This document shows, one piece after another, positions 13,815-24,440 of a stretch of DNA of 39,775 bases. The notes beneath the pieces are model-generated. The model did not search any database. It worked only from the letters and a program-made list of their open reading frames with translations, and had not been told where the DNA came from. The stretch comes from Tieghemiomyces parasiticus (taxonomy: Eukaryota; Kickxellomycota; Dimargaritomycetes; Dimargaritales; Dimargaritaceae): positions 1-39,775 of the forward strand of contig JANBPT010000379.1 of NCBI GenBank assembly GCA_027575765.1, in the 5' to 3' direction. The translations under genes and the position numbers were made by a program. How positions within the stretch are numbered: position 1 is the stretch's first letter; every line of letters begins with the position of its first letter.

Positions 13815-15890
13815 ATGTTTAGACACATCCTTCTCGGTCCTACCACACGATCTTCTAACCTTTTAGCTATTTTCATTCGACCGCGGCCGCTACGTACCCC
13901 CTCTGCTCGAGCTATGTCGTCCCCGCCACAACCTCCGAGGGCGGAGGACTATGAAAAATGGTCCAAGGCCGACCTCATTGCTCGCATTGCTGCGCTAGAG
14001 AGCCAATCAACTCAGAGCGACACTCATGTGTCCTCGTCTAGCCAGCAGCAGATCGCCACCAATTCTACTACCGCAGCCCCGGTTCTCGTTGCGACCACCG
14101 CCGCGACTTTGGCTGCGGTTGACCCGGACACCACTGCCGCCCCGCCGGTCGCGCAGCCAACTGGCCGTCGCAAGCAACGTGACTTTGACTGGTCTAAGTA
14201 CTCCAAACGTCGCATCTGTCTGAAGGTGGCCTATTTTGGATGGGACTACTTTGGCTTCGCCACTCAGGGAGACGACCACCCATTACCGACGGTAGAGGCC
14301 AAACTCTTCCAGTCTCTTAAGAAGTGCCGCCTGGTCGAAGGGTCGCCGAGCCAGTGCCGGTACACCCGGTGCGGCCGCACGGATCGCGGAGTGAGCGGGC
14401 TAGGCCAAGTCATTGCATTGGACGTCCGGTCGAGTATCCCGGCGCAGTACATTGGTCAGGTACTCGGTGGTGTGCCTCGCTCCTCACCAGCCACCGTCGG
14501 TGATGACGCCGATCAGCTGGAGGCCGACGCAGTGGAGGAGAGTGCGGCTGCAGAGAATAACCACTCCCAGTCTGCCCCACAGAATTTGGTACGGTACTGG
14601 AAACCCGCCACTGACCTGGGTCTCACCGCCATTCCCAGCGAATCCCAGCGGGCGCTGGCTGACCGGGCAGCGGACGCAAACCAAGGCACCGAGGTTGCTG
14701 ACGGCTCCTATATGGATGAAGCCACTCTGGCCAGCTACGAGGCCCGCGAACTGCCCTACATCCGCATGCTTAACCAGGACCTTCCGGCCGATATTCGGAT
14801 CATCGCCTGGGCGCCGGTGGATCGTGATTTCAATGCCCGCTTTGACTGCGTCTGGCGCCACTACAAGTACTTCTTCAGCGACCAGGGCTACCCGCGTCTG
14901 GACGTGACCCGTATGCGCGAAGGAGCCCGGCGGTTCCTCGGCCTGCACGATTTTCGTTACTTTTGCAAGATCGACCCGGCCAAGGAGATTACCAACTACG
15001 AGCGAACCGTGCTAGAGATTGATATCACCCCCGTAAATAACCCTAGCGGATCGGCATCGGCCATGTATCCGGCCGAGGTCGCGAGCGAGGGAGCAGATGG
15101 CAATGACAAGGATCGGCAGCCGCTGAACCGCCCGCCTCAGTTTTACCAACTGGACCTCCGCGGCTCGGCTTTCCTGTGGCACCAGGTACGGTGCATGGTA
15201 GGCACCTTGCTTCTTGTTGGCCAGGGCCTTGAGGAACCCACTTTGATCGACCGCCTTCTTACCGTTGACCCCGACCTGGGCCGACCGGCCTACCCCATGG
15301 CCAGTGAGCTACCGCTCATCCTCTATGACTGCTATTACCACCCGGCCCCGGCCTGGCGGTACAATGATGCCGACGGTCGGTTCCAGTCCCTGCGGGCCAC
15401 CCACCAGCGGCTGAGTGAGCTGTACGATCACCACACAATCAAGGCCCTCACCGCCCGGGCTGCCATCAGTATGGTCGACCAGGTGCCGCTACCGGTTCGG
15501 TCAGCACCCAGTGAAAAGGGAGACCCGGCCGAGAACGGGACTCCGTTGACCACCACTACACCCACCTTCGGTACTGCCACCGAGCAGCAGGTGCTAGACG
15601 CGGGTATTCACCTCGTCACGTTGGCCAACCTGGGCGGTGGGACCCAAGCAGCCTCGCGTCGCTACACCCCCGTCATGGAACGCGACCGCCAGAACAGCGT
15701 TGACGTGGCCAATGAGCGGTTCCAGGTCAAGAAGAAGCGCCTGGCGGAGCAGAAGCACCAGGCCGGCGGCAAGGTTACCAAAGCCCCGCCGACCCTACCC
15801 AGGAACTTCGTGGCTAAAGCCCAACAGGCCGCCAAGAAGCGGTCCTACACTGAGCTGGAAGATGCAACCTTGGGTGACAGCGGCAATTAG
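13815..15890 (+). CDS. PUS3: tRNA pseudouridine(38/39) synthase Pus3/Deg1
   Basis: It isomerises uridine to pseudouridine at positions 38/39 of the tRNA anticodon arm. The TruA-type core shows RYTRCGRTDRGVSG with the catalytic Asp at residue 190 (numbered from ATG 13815), LHDFRYFCKIDP, and FLWHQVRCMVG around residue 456. The N-terminal YEKWSKADLIARI and the C-terminal NSVDVANERFQVKKKR resemble yeast Pus3 rather than Pus1. The length, 691 aa (658 from the second ATG at 13914), exceeds the usual ~440-480 because of an Ala-rich linker, an acidic ~100-residue insert after the catalytic segment and a basic tail. ATG 13815 adds 33 residues (MFRHILLG, then Arg-rich) that resemble a mitochondrial presequence; ATG 13914 begins MSSPPQ. 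The gene is intronless and convergent with the R-SNARE gene, 156 bp apart. Confidence 0.95.
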   Translation: MFRHILLGPTTRSSNLLAIFIRPRPLRTPSARAMSSPPQPPRAEDYEKWSKADLIARIAALESQSTQSDTHVSSSSQQQIATNSTTAAPVLVATTAATLAAVDPDTTAAPPVAQPTGRRKQRDFDWSKYSKRRICLKVAYFGWDYFGFATQGDDHPLPTVEAKLFQSLKKCRLVEGSPSQCRYTRCGRTDRGVSGLGQVIALDVRSSIPAQYIGQVLGGVPRSSPATVGDDADQLEADAVEESAAAENNHSQSAPQNLVRYWKPATDLGLTAIPSESQRALADRAADANQGTEVADGSYMDEATLASYEARELPYIRMLNQDLPADIRIIAWAPVDRDFNARFDCVWRHYKYFFSDQGYPRLDVTRMREGARRFLGLHDFRYFCKIDPAKEITNYERTVLEIDITPVNNPSGSASAMYPAEVASEGADGNDKDRQPLNRPPQFYQLDLRGSAFLWHQVRCMVGTLLLVGQGLEEPTLIDRLLTVDPDLGRPAYPMASELPLILYDCYYHPAPAWRYNDADGRFQSLRATHQRLSELYDHHTIKALTARAAISMVDQVPLPVRSAPSEKGDPAENGTPLTTTTPTFGTATEQQVLDAGIHLVTLANLGGGTQAASRRYTPVMERDRQNSVDVANERFQVKKKRLAEQKHQAGGKVTKAPPTLPRNFVAKAQQAAKKRSYTELEDATLGDSGN

Positions 15891-16046
15891 CACCGTGTCT
15901 TTTTGATTGATAAGCTAAAATACCCGACAGCCAACAGACACCATCCTCTATAATTACATAAATTTATATAAAGACGGCCGCAATCGACAAATACGGGACA
16001 AGGCTAATTAAAAACATACAAGATGATCAATTCCGCTGCCAGGGTA

Positions 16047-17182
16047 CTAGATCTGATACCACTTCTTGTTGGCGTGGCGATCGTTGTAAGCCTTGATGGA
16101 ATCGTGGAAATCGGCGCTGGCCTGCCGCATCCGCGCGGTGTGGACCTGGGCGTCGTCCAGCCGGTCCCCGCGCTCAGCCAGGGTATCTTCAGCCTGCTCA
16201 AATGTCGACACTTTCCGGCGCTGGACAGGTGGTTTCCCGGGTGCTGAGGTATGGGGGTCCAGCCTGTTGGTCTCCTTGGCATCGCGCGCGAGTGACCTGT
16301 CGTCCCATACCAGTGAGGATTGGCGCGAGGTCGGGACACTGCGGCGCTGCTGCCGGTGAAAGTGCTCGGACTGACGGTTGGCGCTGTGATCGAGGTCCCC
16401 GGCACTCAGGCGACCCGTGTTTTGCCGTGGATGTGGACCGAAGGAATCAGGTGGACCGGCGCCATCATCTGACGACTGCCGGGTGGACTGGAAGGACGGT
16501 GCGAACGAAGTGGTCTGCTGGCGCTCTGGTCAATTCCAAAGTGATTGGTAATTATATCAGAGCAGTAGAGGAGCGGGGGAGGGAGAGGGGAGAAGCGGCA
16601 GTACATAGTACAGCAACGATAGCATTAGTGAGAGGTCACGGTGGATGATGGTTATGGATTCATCAAAGTCTCGCGTATAGGGAGAGCTTCGCCATTATTG
16701 CCCGTGTGGCCTAGATTAGGCACCGACTGCTCTGCTCTCTTAATAATCCAGCGCATCAGCGCCCAGGACGTCGGTGCCTGCCTAGCTGGGTATGCGGTTA
16801 GTTTACCTTCACTAGAGCCGTGACCAGGGTCACTAGGTCGGCGCGCCTTGGCAAACCAAGACTTGAGACGGGAGCGACGGGGCTGGCGCTGACTCATGGG
16901 GTCGAGAGTGGTCATGCCGGGCAGTGAAGACGGTGAAGAATCGATGGAGAGGCGGCGGGGCGATAGGTTCAGCGCAGGACGGTTGGCAGTTACGGGTTGT
17001 GGTGCGGACGGGTGACAGGCTAGAGCAGTAGTCGGTGATGGAGGCCGCCGGGCGGGTAGCGGAGGTGGCGAGTTCCGCGGGGGCGGCGGTGGTCGTGGGG
17101 GTAGAGGAGGTGGGGGTCCGTCAGGAACGTCCGGCGTTGTACGTATGGAAGGAGGCGCACCGAGCCAGTCGGTGGGGTTCAT
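16047..17182 (-). CDS. Proline-rich protein with C-terminal tomosyn/amisyn-like R-SNARE motif, two exons
   Basis: Join of complement 17182-16807 and 16525-16047, 284 aa. Exon 1 (from MNPTDWLGAPP) carries a poly-proline tract (PPPPLPPRPPPPPRN) and a basic patch (PRRSRLKSWFAKARR). Exon 2 is Ser/Arg/Gln-rich and ends in an R-SNARE helix (AEDTLAERGDRLDD) with the zero-layer Arg in AERGDRL, closing with NKKWYQI. That end resembles the tails of tomosyn and amisyn, regulators that form SNARE complexes through an anchorless R-SNARE and so modulate exocytosis. No transmembrane segment follows. The WD40 propellers of tomosyn/Sro7 are absent. The splice (GAAG|GTAAAC to ACCAG) restores the phase exactly, and exon 2 has a stop just upstream, so the intron is needed. 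A TATA lies at 17510-17501. The SNARE call is strong; the exact subfamily is not. Confidence 0.75.
16526..16806 (-). other. Phase-1 intron of the R-SNARE gene, 281 nt
   Basis: Donor GTAAAC at 16806-16801 and acceptor ACCAG ending at 16526, read on the minus strand. Exon 1 contributes one base and exon 2 two bases of a Glu codon, so the frames join. An unspliced reading continues about 50 codons and stops at 16652, giving an unrelated tail without a SNARE motif. Intron retention would therefore yield a SNARE-less proline-rich protein. CTAAT-like branch sites are present, but none is decisive. Confidence 0.65.
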
Positions 17183-17500
17183 GGACGACGAGGTGGACGA
17201 AGCAATCGGGCTGTTTGAGACGGCTGTGTATACAATGTAGAATGTGGGTAGCGAGAAGACTGGCGGTAGGACAAAGAATATAGACAGCAGCAGAAGTAGG
17301 CTCGTGGTAGGCGACCTGGGCGACAATAATAGAAAATAAATTAAAAGAAAAAGGATGGCGTCAAGCGTAAAGAAGTGGGTGCGAGTGCCTTAATACAAGG
17401 GGCCGGCAGCCCAAGCGTGCTTTATACTATCCCGCTAACCAGCGTTCCCGGTCCCGGGGGTGTGCTCTCAGGCCTGAAATGAACCATCGTAATGACAGCA

Positions 17501-17510
17501 TATAAAGGGG
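17501..17510 (-). promoter_or_regulatory. TATA box of the R-SNARE gene (CCCCTTTATA)
   Basis: On the minus strand CCCCTTTATATGC lies about 320 bp before the start codon. The same CCCTTTATA context precedes HSP90 and the small secreted protein gene. Confidence 0.4.
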
Positions 17511-18523
17511 AGGGTGAAGGCATAATATCCAGCCACCACCACCTGAGCCCTACGCCCGGAGGATACTGTGTACCAGTCGCCTGACCCGCTTTAATCCTGG
17601 CCTGTCCTGAGGTCGCATGGTGAGTGGATGTGCCTCTGGGGGCTTGCGCCGACTCTGCTCGTCCTGTTCCTTGCGCCATCCCCCCCCCTTACGCTGTGCC
17701 TGCTTGTCCAGGACAATCGAGTTGGGGGCTGGGCAAAGGGACCACACAACAGGGGTCCCAGAGCCAGGTACATGATACGGCCTTGGGCGGGGGTAGTCGT
17801 TACGGCATGTCCTTCCAAGCCGTTCGAGAGAGAGAGAGAGAGAGGGGGGGAGGAGGAGGGACGCCGACATGTGTAACGGATAGTGGCGGGCAAGAATAGA
17901 TGGCGCCGACGAGGGCGGGCAGTAACTCAACTACGCCCACGAGGCTGGCGTCCACTGCGTAATTAGCGTACACGATTGGGCCAGGCAACGTCGCTGCCTC
18001 CCCCCCCCCACTTCTACTACCCCCACAGCGACACCAAGAGGCACGGTACGGGTCTACGGTCGGGCTGGCCAGGATAAGCCAGACGCGCTTAAGCTCGCCC
18101 ACTTCTCCTCCAGTACGATCGTTAGTAGCCACAGCACCGCCTGTCATTGTGCCGGATATCAGATGTATGTAGCCCCAACCCGCCGCAGTAAAAACCCCCT
18201 ACTGACTACTACATTCATGGTATATATTCATTATCTAATACCCTTTATTTTTTTATCTGCCCAACTTAGGCCAGCTCTCAAATTTGCTTACGGTTGATGT
18301 TTGAGGCTCGCGTCACCCACAGATCTCGGAATAATATACATACTTAATGCTAATGAGTGGTTTTAATGGCATGATTGGAGGGGAAGGTGAGTTGAGGGTC
18401 ACCCTCTTTTGATATACACCGGAATCAGAGTGTGCAATTAATTGGGAAATTGCCCGGGACAGGGCGACGAATAATCCAAGGCCGCAGGAGGCGAGATTGC
18501 GGCAGCTAAAAAATTATTGCTGT
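17511..18523. other. Intergenic region between the R-SNARE gene and the HSP90 3' end
   Basis: No gene is supported in this ~1 kb. It contains a (GA)n microsatellite at about 17825-17844 running into a G tract, and a C tract near 18,000. The stretch after 18,180 is AT-rich and probably holds the HSP90 3' UTR and poly(A) signals. Short ORFs here are low-complexity. Confidence 0.5.
17825..17844. repeat. GA dinucleotide microsatellite
   Basis: About ten GA units followed directly by a run of G. Confidence 0.85.
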
Positions 18524-20632
18524 TTAGTCGACCTCCTCCATCTTGGACTCCTCAGTGTCCTCAAGGGCCGGGGCGTCCTCAACCTCGGCATCGGCGGGCT
18601 CATCATCTTCGTCAATGCTGAGACCCAGCTTGATCATGGACTGGATGCGGCTGGCGAAGGCGGTGGGGTCATCCAGGGAGAAGCCCGAAGTGAGCATGGA
18701 GGTCTCGTACAGCAGGTAGGTCAGGTCCTTGACGGTCTTGTCGTTGGCGTCGGCGTCGAGCTTGGACTTGAGGGCCTTGATGATCGGGTGGCCGGGGTTG
18801 AGCTCCATGGTCTTCTTGGAGGCCATGTACGACGACATGGACGAGTCGCGCAGGGCCTGAGCCTTCATGATGCGCTCCATGTTGGCCGACCAGCCAAACT
18901 GACCGGTGACCAGGACGCAGGGCGAGTCGGTAATGCGGTTCGACACGGTGACCTTCTCGACACGGTCGCCCAGGATCTCCTTCATGGACTTGCACAGGGG
19001 CTCGAACGACTTGATCTCCTCCTCGCGCTGGGCCTTCTCGGCATCGTCCTCCTCGAGCTCCAGACCCTCCTTGGTGACGCTCATGAGCTTCTTGCCATCG
19101 TACTCCTTGAGCTGCTGGACGGCGTACTCGTCAATGGGGTCAACCATGTACAGGACCTCGAAGCCCTTCTTCTTGAGCACCTCGAGGAAGGGAGAGTTCT
19201 CCACGACCTGCTTGGACTCGCCGGTGATATAGTAGATGTTCTTCTGCTTCTCGGGCATGCGGGTCACGTAGTCCTTGAGGGAAGTGGGCTCATCGCCCGA
19301 CTTGGTCGAGAAGTAGCGCAGGAACTCGGCGAGCTTGGCGCGGTTCTGGGTGTCCTCGTGGATACCTAGCTTAATGTTCTTGCCGAAGGACTCGTAGAAC
19401 TTGTTGAAGTTGTCCTTGTCCTCGGCAATCTCGCTGAACAGCTCGATGGACTTCTTGACCAGGTTCTTGCGGATAACCTTGAGAATCTTGTTCTGCTGGA
19501 GGGTCTCGCGGGAGATGTTGAGGGGCAGGTCCTCCGAGTCGACCACACCCTTGATGAAGTTGAGCCACTCGGGGATCAGCTCCTCGCAGTCGTCCATGAT
19601 GAACACGCGACGCACGTACAGCTTGATGTTGTTGCGCTTCTTCTTGGTCTCGAACATGTCGAACGGGGCGCGCTTGGGCACGAACAGGACGGCGCAGAAC
19701 TCGAGCTGGCCCTCGACGGAGAAGTGCTTGACGGCCAGGTGGTCCTCCCAGTCGTTGGACAGGGCCTTGTAGAAGCTGCCGTACTCCTCGGCGGTGATGG
19801 ACTCGGGGTTACGGGTCCAGATGGGCTTGGTCTTGTTCAGCTCCTCGGTCTCGGTGGTGAGCTCCTTGACCTTCTTGGTCTTCTTCTCCTTCTTGTCCTC
19901 GTCGTCCTCGACCTCCTCAATCTTGGCGGCATCCTCGCTCTTCTCCTCGGTCTCCTCCTCACCCTCGTGGTCCGAAACCTCCTTCTCGACCTCCTTCTCG
20001 ACGACGAGCTGGATCGGGTAGCTGATGAACTCGGAGTGCTTCTTGACGATCTCCTTGATGCGCTTCTCCTCGAGGTACTCGAGCTGGTCCTCCTTCATGT
20101 GCAGGCGGATCTCGGTACCGCGGCCGAGGGAGGGGTTGACGGTGTCACGGGTGATGGTAAAGGATCCACCGGCGGCCGACTCCCAAATGTACTGCTCGTC
20201 GTCGTTGTGCTTGGTGATGAGGGACACCTTGTCGGCGACCAGGTAGGCCGAGTAGAAACCCACACCGAACTGACCAATCATGGAGATATCGGCACCGGAG
20301 GACAGGGCGTCCATGAAGGACTTGGTACCGGACTTGGCGATGGTACCCAGGTTGTTGACCAGGTCGGCCTTGGTCATACCGATACCGGAATCGCGGATGG
20401 CCAGGATGTTGTTGGCGCGGTCGGGGATGATGCGGATGAACAGGTCCTTGCCCGAGTCGAGCTTGGACGGGTCGGTCAAGGACTCGTAGCGAATCTTGTC
20501 GAGGGCATCGGAGGCGTTGGACACCAATTCACGAAGAAAGATTTCCTTGTTGGAGTAGAAGGTGTTGATGATGAGGCTCATCAGCTGGCTGATCTCAGCC
20601 TGGAAGGCGAACTCCTCGGTGTTGCCCGACAT
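18524..20632 (-). CDS. HSP90: Cytosolic heat shock protein 90
   Basis: 702 aa, the normal length for Hsp82/Hsp90. This ATP-driven dimeric chaperone matures kinases, receptors and other clients. The N-terminal GHKL ATPase shows [12 protein letters not shown] (catalytic Glu35, Asn39), the nucleotide-binding Asp81 in IRDSGIGM, and the lid loop [14 protein letters not shown] highly charged Glu/Lys linker spans about 215-265. The middle domain has the catalytic-arginine loop [12 protein letters not shown]. The C-terminus ends MEEVD, the docking site for TPR co-chaperones, which marks the cytosolic form. There are no introns, and codons are strongly biased to C/G-ending forms as expected for a very highly expressed gene; this also leaves long open antisense frames. 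Start ATG 20632 matches the family N-terminus. A TATA and a heat-shock element lie upstream. Confidence 0.99.
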   Translation of the reverse strand: MSGNTEEFAFQAEISQLMSLIINTFYSNKEIFLRELVSNASDALDKIRYESLTDPSKLDSGKDLFIRIIPDRANNILAIRDSGIGMTKADLVNNLGTIAKSGTKSFMDALSSGADISMIGQFGVGFYSAYLVADKVSLITKHNDDEQYIWESAAGGSFTITRDTVNPSLGRGTEIRLHMKEDQLEYLEEKRIKEIVKKHSEFISYPIQLVVEKEVEKEVSDHEGEEETEEKSEDAAKIEEVEDDEDKKEKKTKKVKELTTETEELNKTKPIWTRNPESITAEEYGSFYKALSNDWEDHLAVKHFSVEGQLEFCAVLFVPKRAPFDMFETKKKRNNIKLYVRRVFIMDDCEELIPEWLNFIKGVVDSEDLPLNISRETLQQNKILKVIRKNLVKKSIELFSEIAEDKDNFNKFYESFGKNIKLGIHEDTQNRAKLAEFLRYFSTKSGDEPTSLKDYVTRMPEKQKNIYYITGESKQVVENSPFLEVLKKKGFEVLYMVDPIDEYAVQQLKEYDGKKLMSVTKEGLELEEDDAEKAQREEEIKSFEPLCKSMKEILGDRVEKVTVSNRITDSPCVLVTGQFGWSANMERIMKAQALRDSSMSSYMASKKTMELNPGHPIIKALKSKLDADANDKTVKDLTYLLYETSMLTSGFSLDDPTAFASRIQSMIKLGLSIDEDDEPADAEVEDAPALEDTEESKMEEVD

Positions 20633-20965
20633 GATGCGAAAGTGCGTGTAGGTGGGGGGGATAGGATATGAAAGGGGGGATGGTAGGGCGAGGGCGAAAC
20701 AAAGCGACGCGGGAATGAAAGAACAAAGCGGTAGAGTTACAGGGAGAGGTTCAGAAATTAACGATTAAGCTGAAGGCGAGAAGGCAGAAGGACTCGGGGG
20801 ATGGTAAGGGCGAGATGGTTGCCAAGTGGGCGGATGATATACTAGCAGTGGAATAGTGTGGGATCGGCAAGCCAGAGTGGGGGCGGCGGGACAGTAAGCG
20901 GTTCGTAGAGAGCTAAAGGCGCAGGGCGTTCGGTACGGAAAAAAAATTTGCCCAGCCGACGGCGG

Positions 20966-20977
20966 TTTATAAAGGGC
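20966..20977 (-). promoter_or_regulatory. TATA box of HSP90 (GCCCTTTATAAA)
   Basis: On the minus strand GCCCTTTATAAA ends 333 bp before the HSP90 ATG, leaving a pyrimidine-rich leader. The identical 12-mer precedes the small secreted protein gene at 35636-35647. Confidence 0.6.
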
Positions 20978-21004
20978 TGGTCGCTGGCTATGGTAGGCAC
21001 GACT

Positions 21005-21022
21005 AAAGCTTCGACAAGGTTC
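21005..21022 (-). promoter_or_regulatory. Heat-shock element upstream of HSP90
   Basis: On the plus strand, AAA-gc-TTC-ga-CAA-gg-TTC places four alternating units at exact 5-bp spacing (21005, 21010, 21015, 21020). Two are perfect TTC and two differ from GAA at one base. This is the HSF-binding pattern, about 28 bp upstream of the TATA box on the HSP90 side. The position and target gene support it. Confidence 0.6.
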
Positions 21023-21059
21023 CACCGATTACCGCCCACGGGGAGCCCAGTCACTTCCT

Positions 21060-22708
21060 CTCATTCCGGAACCCGCGAGCAGTCCAGAGAACCCGAGAGA
21101 ATAAAAAACACACCACAAGTGGGACGATGGAAACGGCGAGTGGGAGAGAATGGCGTTGGGCCACCTTCGCCTTCCTTCTCACTGGGCTACAGGGTAACGC
21201 CCAAGGCGCTTCCCTCCTCCCTTTTTTCGAATCGGGCAAGAGTCGCCGCCGTTTTGGACCACCACCTCCGCCAGCCTTCCTTGACGTTCTCCATGGGGCC
21301 CTACAGGCTTCCAATGCCCCTTAAGCTGGCACATGTGGCCCACCCACTCACTGGTATGCGACGCTGTGTGGCGTAGATTGTGACCATATGCTCTTGGTGC
21401 CTATCCACACAGGCGTGGATGCACGCTGTGGCAACTATGCCTAATTGTCAGTACGGCTGGCTTGACCCTCCCCCCTATTAAGCGGGTCCAGTGCAAAGCT
21501 AACACACAGTGTTCACCGCATCAATCTGGCGGACACAAGCGTGCCCCGCCGCCCTCTTTCCAACGGCGGACAAGATGTACACTGGTGGTTTGGCCGTTGT
21601 CCGGGCTTCTCTGAATGCCGCCCCCCCCCGTCGCGCTCTAATACGCCCGGTTTAGTAGTATGTTTATTTACTATGGGCCTTCAGCACGAGTTCTCTGGGC
21701 TTCATCGACCAACGGCTGTGGTAGGGGGAAACGTGTATGAACCTATCATTGATAGCCTCTAAAGGACTATCTCTCGAACCTTCTCCAACGTTCAATAGCT
21801 GTACGGTCTAGCCACAGGAAGATGCTCATCACAAGCCGTCGTCCCACGGCTTACGGGAGGGGCTGGGGATGCGCCAGAAGGAGTAGGTCGGCAATATTTA
21901 GCGCCTTCCTCTCGTACCCACGACGTGCGCTACCTTCCAGCACGCCCTACTAACTACAATGTTGCTCGAGGCCGCGCATGCAGTGACAAGGGGGGAGGGA
22001 TGCCACCATCGGCCAGGCCGAGAGGGTTCTGGTACTATTGCTATTTTCCAGGGCCAGTGCCTCGGCATCGCTCCATTCTCAGGGGCGTACGCTATGGACC
22101 CCCCGAGAATAATGGCCGGCGGCGATGGATCGATCCATAAAGTGGAGGGTGCAACAAGGAGGTGATCGCCGCTGGCTTCAAGTCCAGGCCGACCCCTGTT
22201 GTACCTTACACGCATAAGTGAACCACCTCCAAGTTCTTTGACGAGGCCGCCTCGCTGGAACGTCCATTTTTATTCCAGGTTCTTCCCTGCAACCTGCATC
22301 TAATGGTGGCCCCTTGTCAGGCATGGGCCGACGATCCACCCTCAGAGCCCCAACTCCGACGGCCCGCCAGTGGCACAGGGGTTCACATCCACCGGCTAGG
22401 GGTTCGGTTTCAGTAGTGGTCATCCTTCGCACCTTGGCCCCCCAGTTTACTGGGATTAATCGCGAGCTGCCCTTATCTACCGTGGTCGGATTATACCTCA
22501 ATGCGTACGAAATTCCATGATCAGCTGGAAATAAGCCAAGGTCTAAATATTACCTGCTTACGATCGACCAGGGGCTTAATAATGTGCATTTCCTAGCTGG
22601 AACTTTGTTGCCCTCGTAAAAAGACGTTATATCAGTATCATTTAGAGTGGTCGAGCACTATACTTTGGTGAATGACTATTGACTTGGGTCTTTTTCGAGT
22701 GCCATACA
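21060..22708. other. Intergenic region upstream of HSP90, no supported gene
   Basis: About 1.6 kb with short GC-rich ORFs that start with GTG or TTG, or resemble nothing. A GAA-cc-TTC pair near 21,777 is a minimal HSE-like match but is too distant to assign. Some stretches (21.9-22.5 kb) read open in more than one frame, consistent with degraded coding DNA, but no frame is convincing. Confidence 0.4.
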
Positions 22709-23203
22709 ATGGACATTTATTACACCCCTCCCAAGGTAGGTACGGCTGGCACTGGTCTAGAATTCAGCGGGTTTCGGTTTACACGCTTCCGCGGTCGCAT
22801 CCGCCCTGGACAAAGCCTTGCTGCTTGGCCACCGATCAATACTCCCGAACAATCGAATATCGCAGGGTGGATGTTAGGAGCTTTAAGATGGGAAGGGGGG
22901 ATAATGGAAACTGGATCGCCTAAGCAAAAATATGGTACCATATGAGTGCAGGGCAATTATCAGACGCACGCTCGTGGTAGAGCTGCCCCGGGGGACATAT
23001 CGGGCCTTGATGTGCCGGCATTTTGACTTGGGGCTGTAGTCCGTGGCGCAGGCTGGAAGTACGGCTATCTCCAAGTTAGGCACCGGAGTATGGTCGATTA
23101 TGTCAGTAAAAAAGGCCGACCATTCAAACTTGAAGGTCCAGCGACTCCAGCAGACCTTATAATGGCACTGATCAGCTTACAGAATGCCATGCCCGGCGAC
23201 TAG
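22709..23203 (+). pseudogene. Possible gene relic with two in-frame stops, unknown family
   Basis: From ATG 22709 a single frame continues for 495 bases to TAG 23201, broken only by TGA at 22943 and at 23024. The predicted peptide is varied and protein-like before and after both stops (MDIYYTPPKVGTAG; INTPEQSNIAGWMLGA; RSMVDYVSKKGRPFK), with mixed charged, aromatic and glycine residues rather than low complexity. Both TGA codons are one transition from CGA or TGG. I do not recognise the family. Alternatives are chance, or short exons with unseen introns. Confidence 0.35.
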
Positions 23204-24440
23204 GGGTTAACAGCTAAATTGAAAATGCCGGCTTGAGCAACGTTTTAAAAAACAAAAATGCTTAGCATACATATGCTGACCTTGCCGCAATCACTCGGAA
23301 TACCAACCATCAAATGCTCTTAATGATGGTGAGCACAAATGATGAAAACTATAATTGAAATAGTTGTAGACCCTATAATCCCTGTGCAGTATGTATTATA
23401 CCATGGAGCAGGCATATTGCCAAATCTGTATCAATTGCCACCGATTTGTTAGGTCCCTCCTTCCACCACAGCCTGGATCCAGTTCCTATGAAGTTCATCA
23501 GCCTAGACTAATGAGCGGTCCAACTGACGGAGAAGCAGTGTGGGAGGTCGGGATGTGAAGAATAATTCAACCTAAATTTTTCACTATTCTTACAAATCAT
23601 TAAGGCAGTACTGATGCTTATAGAATTTATCTGAGAGGGGATGCAAGACATTACTCCCCCGTCTTTTCCCACCCTAACTACTTTATCTGTATATGCCAAA
23701 AAAGGAACTTTTAATAGCTCATAACATTTCTTAGCATATACCTAGCGCAACGAGGCGTGGGGCCCGAGAGCGGAGGGGTAGGTTAAGTAAAGGACAGGGA
23801 ACTAAAAGACTTACCAAAATGGAACGTGTTAAGCGGGGGTTTGGCAATTGGGTGGTAGCTTTCGTTTATTGAGAAGCAACTTCGGAGGGTCTTTTATATC
23901 GGAGGAAGTCCCGCATCCTTCGTAGCGGCTACCACTTGGATTAGGAGAGAACCCAAAGGACGACAGTGTGGGGCGGGGCTGGCGCCAAGGCGGAATATGA
24001 AGACAACTGTGAGGCCGACGGATCAATAAAGGAAGAATACTGATGGAGACTAAGCCCCAACAGGATAGAGATGGAGGCGCCTGTTGAAAAGGAGCGACAT
24101 CCAACAGGCTAGGAGGGTTGGCGTCGCTGTAAATGGATAATATGTATATAGAATAGCGGAAGGTAGGTAGAATAATGGGTAGAAATATCACAACTGAATA
24201 GATCAACAGTTTAGGGCTTGACAAGCATTCAGTTCATGAATACAGCCAGCATCTTCACAACTCCTACCCTAGCAAGGAGGTCCACGATGATGACATCACA
24301 GCAATAAGAATATACATGTAAGGCAAAACCTGACCTGTTGCAAGACCCCTTATGAAGGTTACCCTTTATCAGCTACTCTTGCCTCGTCTTTTAAGCACGT
24401 ATACTGCTACCCCACTCGGCAACGTACACGTTCAGGCTGA
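23204..24440. other. AT-richer intergenic region
   Basis: No gene supported. This is the most AT-rich part of the window, with many stops in all frames. The minus ORF 23829-24224 begins at a non-ATG codon and is Leu/Ile/Ser/Pro-rich without a recognisable pattern. Confidence 0.45.

Noticed and set aside
16004..16405. 133-codon minus ORF at the R-SNARE 3' end
   Set aside because: It is in a different frame from exon 2; only the exon 2 frame gives the SNARE heptads and the KKWYQI end.
16652..17326. 224-codon minus ORF with an apparent signal peptide, overlapping the R-SNARE gene
   Set aside because: Its hydrophobic head needs a TTG start upstream of the real ATG 17182, and its tail is intron sequence; splicing joins exon 1 to the SNARE exon in phase.
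19724..20671. Long plus-strand open frames (315 and 290 codons) across the Hsp90 gene
   Set aside because: They are antisense to a certain gene; the strong G/C-ending codon bias of HSP90 removes stops from the opposite strand. The translations are Leu/Val/Gly-rich and match nothing.
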